DNA of 37,032 nt, from assembly GCA_045576235.1 (NCBI GenBank), contig JAZNGA010000003.1, forward strand, positions 1 to 37,032, written 5' to 3'. The position numbers and the translations under genes were made by a program. This stretch comes from SIG437 sp045576235. Its GTDB lineage: Bacteria > Bacillota > Clostridia > UBA1381 > UBA9506. A model generated the notes under the pieces. It was not told the origin of the DNA, ran no database searches, and worked only from the letters and a program-made list of their open reading frames with translations. This document shows positions 31,021 through 37,032 of the stretch, in pieces. Within the stretch, counting starts at the first letter, position 1, and each line of letters opens with the position of its first letter.

Positions 31021-31047
31021 TAAACACAGTAACGAGGGACCAATATC

Positions 31048-31845
31048 ATGAAACATACCAATAATCAATCAAACGATTTTAAAATACTTGATCAACTTCA
31101 TTTGACAGCTTTAAATATGAGTACCATTGATGGGTATAGAAGAGTGTTTGAATACTTTCATCCAAACCATGAATGGACTCTTCTTACAACCGAAGAATTT
31201 TTATTAAAAATCAATGCAATTAGCATGTCATCAGCAGGCGTATTATGTCCAACAATCGGTGGATTGCTTATGTTCGGATATTTTGATTCAATCAAATCAA
31301 TCTTTCCAAACTTTTTTATGGAGTTCAAAAGATATATTATCGGATATCCTGTATGTATTCCGCACTTGATTTCAGGTGATGCTTCCAAGTGCGATAATTT
31401 ATTTGAGTTCTTCTATACGGTGTATCCACATTTCGTTTGTGATGTAGAGAAACCTTTTCAATTGGACGAAAATTCATTGCGGGTTGATGTTACACCTGTT
31501 CACAAAGCGATGGCAGGACTGCTTTGGAATACACTTATACATTCCGATTATTCGGGCGAAGGTGGCATTGTAATCGAGCAACGATATAAAAACATTGTAA
31601 TATCTACGCCTGGTAAATTTGGAATACCGATAGAAGATGTATTCTTAAATCCTCAAAGCAAACCGGTAAACCAGAATATTTATAACATGTTTTCTCTCAT
31701 ACAAGGCAATAGTAGCAAAACTCGTGATTTAAAATATCTTTTGGATACTTGGCAGAAATATGGATTCCCAATGCCAAGTATAGAACAATCATCAAATCCC
31801 GAAAGAGTAACTATCAGCATATGCAATAAATGTCTTGATTGCTGA
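31048..31845 (+). CDS. Divergent RecG-like/HATPase_c_4 domain protein, N-terminally short
   Basis: A 265-residue protein matching the middle and C-terminal part of the AlbA_2 plus HATPase_c_4 regulators often annotated as RecG-related ATP-binding proteins. It has TIGGLLMFGYFDSIKSIFP, a linker, LRVDVTPVHKAMAGLL, NTLIHSDYSGEGG and ISTPGKFGIPIEDVFLNP. The N-terminal AlbA_2/Schlafen-like domain is missing. At the Glu of the GHKL N-box (normally REALxNAxxH) it has Gly (AGLLWNTLIH), so ATP hydrolysis is doubtful. GAGGGA lies eight bases before the ATG. It stands alone and converges on the STAND gene. It may be a transcription regulator controlling its own promoter; that is inference. Confidence 0.6.
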   Translation: MKHTNNQSNDFKILDQLHLTALNMSTIDGYRRVFEYFHPNHEWTLLTTEEFLLKINAISMSSAGVLCPTIGGLLMFGYFDSIKSIFPNFFMEFKRYIIGYPVCIPHLISGDASKCDNLFEFFYTVYPHFVCDVEKPFQLDENSLRVDVTPVHKAMAGLLWNTLIHSDYSGEGGIVIEQRYKNIVISTPGKFGIPIEDVFLNPQSKPVNQNIYNMFSLIQGNSSKTRDLKYLLDTWQKYGFPMPSIEQSSNPERVTISICNKCLDC

Positions 31846-31856
31846 GTATGTATGCA

Positions 31857-31892
31857 GTTTGTAATAAAAAGTGTACAACTTTTATTACAAAC
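31857..31892. terminator. First of two hairpins between convergent genes
   Basis: GTTTGTAATAAAAAGT (31857-31872) and ACTTTTATTACAAAC (31878-31892) form a long stem with one bulged base and a five-base loop, 12 bp after the stop of the 31048 gene. It has no clear T-run outside the stem, but the stem itself is A/T-rich on both sides. Confidence 0.5.
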
Positions 31893-31907
31893 ACCTTCTG
31901 TATATTT

Positions 31908-31947
31908 TCTCGTGTCTAAAAAATTATACAAATTTTTAGACACGAGA
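31908..31947. terminator. Second hairpin, bidirectional terminator
   Basis: A 15-bp perfect stem (31908-31922 with 31933-31947, ten-base loop) lies 60 bp downstream of the STAND gene stop in its reading direction. TTTTAAT follows on the plus strand and AAAATAT-type sequence on the other. It probably ends transcription from both convergent genes. Confidence 0.55.
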
Positions 31948-32006
31948 TTTTAATGATAATATTAAAAATCTTATTTATACTTTAATGCGTATATACACAT
32001 AAACTA

Positions 32007-35000
32007 TCATAGTTGCTCTCTTATGAAAAAAGCTATATAAGATCCTTGCCTTACCATATATTCTAATACAAACTGTATCTTTTGAGTAAGGCTTGCATTA
32101 CATTTGAAGTCATTTCTATGATTAGCTACGAATTCTCCCATGTATTCTTCGAGATAAAATAGTGTATAATCATAAAGATTCTCATGATAATTAATGTCTT
32201 TTTTAACAATATTATAAATCCATTCAATTCCGCATTCAGCATACGTTTCTTTTCCAACAGTATTTAGTAATTTTGAAATTGCATATAATGGAGCCTTAAC
32301 TCCTTCAGATATATTAATAAAATTTTTAAAAAAAGTTTTTCTTGAAATTGGTAGTAAAGGGGATCTTTGAATGTTTTCTACCCACATAGTATTTGCAAAC
32401 AAGTAAGCTGTAATAACTCTATCTTTTCCCGAAGGTATATTAGGCCCCGAAAAGTAATATCTCTCCTTTTCTTTGCTTAATTCCGCTATACGGGGCTCAA
32501 GTTGTTCCCACACTTCCCAAAATTGTTCTATTTTCCCCAAAATCTCCTGCTCTTGGATCAACCATGTTAACAACTTTTCTGAATTATCATTTATTGACAT
32601 ATCGGATCTTTCTAAAAAAGATTTAATCAAAATTGTCCTATTTTGTTTATCACAGCAAAGCAAAACATCAGCAAACCACAAAACGTAGTTAAAAATATAT
32701 CCTATTAAATTGGTATAATCATCTTCAATATCGTTTCTATTTTTAAATACGGTACTCATCGCAATATCTTTGGTTTGTTCGGCGATTTCAAAAGCATATT
32801 TTGTGTCTGCAGATACGAGAGAAATAATAGCAAATGTAGCACGTTTGCTAAGTTTAGAAAAATCTATGACTAGTTCATTTATGGACTTTTTATTCAATAT
32901 TTGTTTTATAGTTTTTTGATGCCGTTTGAAAAAAAGTTCAGCAGAGAATCGCTCTCTATTTTTAATTTTTTCTGCGTCATATTGATCGGCAAGTGACGAG
33001 AACAAGAGAATAACCTGTTTCGCTGTATCCTCATTATGTTTCCAAATTATCTTTGACATTGGTTTAATAATTCGACTATCATCACTCCAGTCTTTAAGAA
33101 TTAACTTTATAAGCAAGTACAATGGACTTTCTCTTTTTAATTCTCTTTTGTTGCTTTCGTTTGTTAAAAGAATGAGCCCAACAACAATTGCTTCAATTCC
33201 ATTACCCACCTGTGCAATTTCAAAATCTGACATTTGTGTAAATCTACATCCGATATTAATAATAATGTCTTTGCACAAATTCCTCATCTCAGTTGTTAAT
33301 TCTTTATCATAGTCTCTAATTAAAACCGTGCTGACATAAGAAAGTATTGACGTATATTTGTAAAAATACATAGACTTTTCGTTATCTTCAATTTTATTAC
33401 TCTTACTAATGTCGCACAAACATTGACATGCTTCGTTTAGTTCATTATAGATAATGTTTATGTCAGAATATTTTTGATATTTAGTATGTCGAGTGTCGTT
33501 ATTAAATTTATAGTCACCCCACATTTGCAAATCTAAGTGTTTTAATTGAGTGTCTCTTACTTTTTGCGATAAATCACTTTGTTCTTTCATATCGTCTGAA
33601 AAAGCAGCAGTTAATGAAACAGTTTCCGTACCATCATTGTTAGAATTTACATCAACTATTTCTTTGTATCTCCGAATATCCATTCTATAATACGCATATT
33701 TATCGTCTGTTGACCAAGAACTTATGTCGGATATTACAGAGTCAATAGCGCTTATTACTTGGTCTCTTTGTGCTTCAAATTCTTGTTGAGACAACATCGT
33801 GTTATTAATTTGATATCGAAGTATTATATCTTCTAAACGGACGTTTCTGTGTGGAAGGCTATTACTTTCTTTACGTTCTTTTGTAAATTCATCATTTTTT
33901 AAAAACATAAAATCAGAGTGATGTTCTGATGAAAAACGATGTGAATCCAGATGGAAAATATCTTTTGTTTTTAGCAAATCACAAACAATATCAATTGCTT
34001 TTTCCGGGTATGCTTCTGCAATGCTCACAACAATGGATGTTAGCATTACATTCGTAGAATTCTGCAATATATAACGGCAATATTCTTTAACGCTATTTCT
34101 ATCAGATTTTTTCACAATATCAAGAAACCAAGATTCAAATCCCATTAATAAACTTTCAAGAAGATTTGAACCAACATGTGTGCCTCTGTACATTTTCCAA
34201 AGGCGATCTGACGCCACCTGTTTTATTGATTGGTTCTCTAATTGAATCTGAATTTCAAAACATTCTTTATAATCTAGATTTAAACGGGATTTTTCATATA
34301 CATTTCCTACTTCATTACAAAAATCAATTATAAAATCTGTTGCCAATCTATAGTTTGCCCGCAACAATCCTAAAATTGGTGTTCGAAGAGCACTCGCAGG
34401 GTAATATTTATGAGAGTAATTCGCATCAATGCCAAAATGTTCATCTATATTGGTACTGTAAGTAACTGTTCTTTTGTTTGGGTCTAACCACATTTTTTTC
34501 ATTAACTTTATAATCATTTCCGGCATAATATATGTAACTGCGCCATGATGATATATATCTGAAATTGCTCTTTTGGCCAAACTTATATACATAGTAGGAG
34601 CATTTATTTTTCTGTTTCTCCCAAATGGATAAACCATTTCTTCATCGATTTCCTTTATCCCATCTAGTACATTTTGAAATATATCACATAAATTTTCTTT
34701 TATCATGTATGCAGAATTAAGCAGTACTTTTTGTAACTGATCAACTTGTTCATCCCTTAATAAATATCTTAAATCTTTATCCTGAGACAGTTTTTCAAAT
34801 AAATACAACCCGATTTCTCCTGCGACTTTCGTATTTGGGGTTTTCAAATTATCAATGTTTGTAGTCCAAGAATCTAAAATATTAATAACACTGGATAGAA
34901 GCTCTTTGTCCCAATCAAAAGACTCTTTATTATCAAATATAAACTCAAATAAAGCCTCCCATGCATATCCGGAAGGTTGGGAATACCTAAATGGAAGTAA

Positions 35001-36803
35001 ACTTCCTCTGTTAAAGTAGGCCTCTTCATGTTTAGCAACTCTACAACATGTATTAATAAGAAAAATCATTTTTCTTAACATTTCATAGTTATTATCTGTT
35101 AGTTTTTTTGCAATCTGATAATAAATATCTTTTAAACTTTCCGTACTGATTATTGTTAACAAAATTTCATCTTTCCAAATTACATCAACATTATTGTCAT
35201 CGAGAATTTGATAGATAAAATCTTCATGTTCAGTTTGGTTAGTAAAACTTGATAACCAATTGCGGAATAACTTTCGAATACGTAATGTTGTTCGGAAGTT
35301 AGAAAAAAATTCTGCCCCTACAATTTTTCTTTCGAATTGCTCATTAAAAATATGGTTAACGACTAATTCTTCAAAAACATCATGTCCATGAAAATACTTT
35401 CGAGTATCATCGGACATATTTATTATACCTTGTTGTTCTAATGCTGAAAGTGCATCTGAATCATCATCCGCATGTAAATAATACACATAGCTTTCATCCT
35501 GTAGCATCTTCAATGTGAGAGAAGTCAATGCCGTTTCCCTTCGAGTAGGCATATTATTATGCCGCTTCGCATTGTTTCTTATGATATCATTCCATATTTT
35601 TTTCTCAAATATTTCCCTGCTTAGAGTAATGGTTTCTTCATCATCTATACCTTCGAGACCTAAATATAATCCAAGATAAAACGGAACACAAATCAAACTT
35701 TTTACATTTTTGTCTATTGGAAGTTTAAAATTATGTGTATTGGCTAAATCAAAAAGTTGTGAGTCGGTAATAGGATTTATATGATATGATTGTACTTTAA
35801 TATCGTTTAGCAATGTATTATGGAATGATTCTTTATATGCAGTTCTAATTGTTAGTACTATTTTCCAACCTGCATTAATAAAATCCTTAATAATATCTTC
35901 AAATGTTTGTTGGTTTTCAAGAATAAAATATTTTTCAACAGCATCAACATACAAAATGCGTTGGTCGACATCGCCATATAGATTTAAGAACTCATCTATC
36001 AATAGTTCACCATATAAAAGCATGAATTCTTCTTCGTTTTTCTTATCAAAATCAGTGCTCTTAAAAGCCACAATTACTGATTGTTCATCAATGTATGATA
36101 AGGCATTTTTTATCCATGCTGATTTTCCTGTGCCCGCATCACCATCTACAATTAACACTTGGTTATCTGAATTAAGGAACTTTTCAAAGACGGATACATC
36201 CTGTTCTAAAACTATGGAGCTTTCTTTATATGTTACATGTGTTTTAATGTGATTAAAGATGTCTTCTTTATGTCTTCTAATTCTTTCGCAACATCTCTCC
36301 ACTTGAGAATTCACTTGAAAGAAAACACTTCTGCAAACGGTAAGCTCTTCTGACAACATAAGTTCTGCTTCGATATTGCTACGGCCTTGCCATATAATTT
36401 CTATACCTAACTTTTCCGCTGTTTCCTCAATATTTTTTTGATATACTGGCTTAACTTCATCTTTTTTCGAGCTTGGTGAAAATTCTTTGTTAATATAAAA
36501 ATAGATAGTTGTTATTCCCGGATATGCTCTTGCAGCCCCTTTTACTGCCTCTTTTAATTCGTTTTCTTTGCTTGACATAGTAACACTATCTTCATAATGC
36601 TTTGCTTGAAAACCAATAAGTTTGTCCTGTACTTGAATAGGATTAGTTTCAATATGCGGCTGATTGAAATATCTAAAAATACCATTTTTTTGATTAAATT
36701 TATGACAGAATAGGTAATATGCAAGGTTTTCAAATGCATTCTGTGGATTATCTGAATATTTGTATTCAAATGCTTTCCAATCTACTTTAAGTTCAGGAAT
36801 CAA
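32007..36803 (-). CDS. Nuclease-STAND NTPase, Avs-like antiviral defence protein
   Basis: A single 1598-residue protein. The N-terminal part (about 1-150) looks like a PD-(D/E)xK nuclease of Mrr/Cap4 type: FENL with E25, HIETNP with E52, and GFQAKHY with Q66-x-K68. An ATPase follows with Walker A GDAGTGKS (221-228), Walker B RILYVDAVE (282-290) and LTIRTAYKESF as in NACHT/STAND proteins. The remaining 1200 or so residues are predicted mostly helical, the place of target-sensing repeats in Avs proteins. Size and order match antiviral STAND effectors that recognise a phage protein and then cut DNA. The trigger cannot be read from the sequence. The TTG start at 36803 has AGGTGA six bases upstream. 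The Xre gene ends 27 bases before it, so they form an operon. Confidence 0.75.
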   Translation of the reverse strand: MIPELKVDWKAFEYKYSDNPQNAFENLAYYLFCHKFNQKNGIFRYFNQPHIETNPIQVQDKLIGFQAKHYEDSVTMSSKENELKEAVKGAARAYPGITTIYFYINKEFSPSSKKDEVKPVYQKNIEETAEKLGIEIIWQGRSNIEAELMLSEELTVCRSVFFQVNSQVERCCERIRRHKEDIFNHIKTHVTYKESSIVLEQDVSVFEKFLNSDNQVLIVDGDAGTGKSAWIKNALSYIDEQSVIVAFKSTDFDKKNEEEFMLLYGELLIDEFLNLYGDVDQRILYVDAVEKYFILENQQTFEDIIKDFINAGWKIVLTIRTAYKESFHNTLLNDIKVQSYHINPITDSQLFDLANTHNFKLPIDKNVKSLICVPFYLGLYLGLEGIDDEETITLSREIFEKKIWNDIIRNNAKRHNNMPTRRETALTSLTLKMLQDESYVYYLHADDDSDALSALEQQGIINMSDDTRKYFHGHDVFEELVVNHIFNEQFERKIVGAEFFSNFRTTLRIRKLFRNWLSSFTNQTEHEDFIYQILDDNNVDVIWKDEILLTIISTESLKDIYYQIAKKLTDNNYEMLRKMIFLINTCCRVAKHEEAYFNRGSLLPFRYSQPSGYAWEALFEFIFDNKESFDWDKELLSSVINILDSWTTNIDNLKTPNTKVAGEIGLYLFEKLSQDKDLRYLLRDEQVDQLQKVLLNSAYMIKENLCDIFQNVLDGIKEIDEEMVYPFGRNRKINAPTMYISLAKRAISDIYHHGAVTYIMPEMIIKLMKKMWLDPNKRTVTYSTNIDEHFGIDANYSHKYYPASALRTPILGLLRANYRLATDFIIDFCNEVGNVYEKSRLNLDYKECFEIQIQLENQSIKQVASDRLWKMYRGTHVGSNLLESLLMGFESWFLDIVKKSDRNSVKEYCRYILQNSTNVMLTSIVVSIAEAYPEKAIDIVCDLLKTKDIFHLDSHRFSSEHHSDFMFLKNDEFTKERKESNSLPHRNVRLEDIILRYQINNTMLSQQEFEAQRDQVISAIDSVISDISSWSTDDKYAYYRMDIRRYKEIVDVNSNNDGTETVSLTAAFSDDMKEQSDLSQKVRDTQLKHLDLQMWGDYKFNNDTRHTKYQKYSDINIIYNELNEACQCLCDISKSNKIEDNEKSMYFYKYTSILSYVSTVLIRDYDKELTTEMRNLCKDIIINIGCRFTQMSDFEIAQVGNGIEAIVVGLILLTNESNKRELKRESPLYLLIKLILKDWSDDSRIIKPMSKIIWKHNEDTAKQVILLFSSLADQYDAEKIKNRERFSAELFFKRHQKTIKQILNKKSINELVIDFSKLSKRATFAIISLVSADTKYAFEIAEQTKDIAMSTVFKNRNDIEDDYTNLIGYIFNYVLWFADVLLCCDKQNRTILIKSFLERSDMSINDNSEKLLTWLIQEQEILGKIEQFWEVWEQLEPRIAELSKEKERYYFSGPNIPSGKDRVITAYLFANTMWVENIQRSPLLPISRKTFFKNFINISEGVKAPLYAISKLLNTVGKETYAECGIEWIYNIVKKDINYHENLYDYTLFYLEEYMGEFVANHRNDFKCNASLTQKIQFVLEYMVRQGSYIAFFIREQL

Positions 36804-36830
36804 AATAATTCACCTCAAGACTATGTTTTC

Positions 36831-37031
36831 TTATTTTATGAGTTCTATAATTTCTTCAATTTTAACATCAAGTTTTTCGCAAATACGAAGCAGGATATCA
36901 ACACCGACCGATTCATCCTTGGTTAACTTTTGGACAGTGGTAGTGCTTATTCCTGTAAGTTTTCGCAAGTCAAGTTTAGTCATATTTTTATCAAGCAGGA
37001 GGTGCCACAATTTTTTATAGCTTATTTTCAT
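36831..37031 (-). CDS. Small Xre/Cro-type HTH regulator
   Basis: A 66-residue protein that is nearly all helix-turn-helix: LWHLLLDKNMTKLDLRKLTG, then ISTTTVQKLTKDESVGVD and LLRICEKLDVKIEEIIELI. This is the short Cro/CI-like HTH_26 class. The ATG at 37029-37031 is the last codon position before the window edge, so its RBS and promoter are outside. It is 27 bases upstream of the STAND gene and likely represses the shared promoter, keeping a costly nuclease low; that is inferred from the arrangement. Confidence 0.8.
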   Translation of the reverse strand: MKISYKKLWHLLLDKNMTKLDLRKLTGISTTTVQKLTKDESVGVDILLRICEKLDVKIEEIIELIK

Positions 37032-37032
37032 T

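Noticed and set aside
31857..31947. The two long inverted repeats as a MITE or transposon ends
   Set aside because: Each repeat is a compact hairpin with a short loop, the two are unrelated in sequence, and they lie exactly between convergent genes, so terminators explain them better.
1..37032. CRISPR arrays, tRNA or rRNA genes
   Set aside because: I saw no regularly spaced repeats and no tRNA cloverleaf or rRNA-like segments on either strand.

Overview
The window reads as a low-GC, strictly anaerobic Firmicute of class Clostridia. The evidence is the Rnf complex of clostridial type, a class I Fe-S fumarase, Hdr/Flx electron-bifurcation genes, DUF1292 and HPr-like small proteins, and sporulation-type genes (a SpoIIQ-like M23 protein, an M14 gamma-D-glutamyl peptidase and a SpoIVB fragment). 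I cannot name the genus.

Layout. 1-442: left end of an IS3-family insertion sequence (orfA complete, orfB running off the window), with an RBS-hiding hairpin. 480-2700: SpoIIQ-like and M14 peptidase genes (divergent), an HPr-like protein and a bidirectional terminator. 2770-9308: DUF1292 protein, valS, a small membrane protein, pgsA-like and alaS, all on the minus strand. 9400-22144: one long minus-strand operon. In transcription order it is mdh, hdrB, hdrC, hdrA, flxD, flxC, flxB, flxA, a fumarate reductase Fe-S subunit, a fumarate reductase flavoprotein, an AspT/YidE-type transporter, fumarase alpha and fumarase beta. It has a sigma-A promoter overlapped by a Rex-like palindrome and ends at a strong hairpin. 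22251-30082: the rnfCDGEAB operon, followed by a NusG-II protein, a Gx transporter, apbE and an auxin-efflux-type carrier. A tiny basic-peptide unit with its own promoter and terminator lies just upstream of rnfC. 30805-30936: the last 43 codons of spoIVB with its terminator, cut off at the catalytic serine region. 30937-37032: an AT-rich accessory island with a divergent RecG-like/HATPase_c_4 protein under a 13-bp inverted repeat, and an Xre regulator plus a 1598-residue nuclease-STAND protein of the antiviral (Avs-like) type.

How the genes work together. The central operon encodes every step from oxaloacetate to succinate: malate dehydrogenase, fumarase and a soluble fumarate reductase, plus a likely dicarboxylate antiporter. 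These are in one unit with a complete FlxABCD-HdrABC flavin-based bifurcation module. My inference is that NADH enters at FlxA, is split at HdrA, and drives fumarate reduction (through HdrBC and/or FrdB-FrdA) together with ferredoxin reduction. The adjacent Rnf operon would then turn reduced ferredoxin into an ion gradient and NADH. This would be fumarate respiration without quinone or a membrane-anchored fumarate reductase. The single parts are known families. The combination, especially the split TfrB-like architecture, is the most interesting thing here and I am not aware of a description of it.

The right-hand island interrupts or displaces the 3' end of spoIVB and carries a defence-type gene. 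Whether it is an ordinary genomic island, or an element excised during sporulation, cannot be decided because its far end is outside the window.
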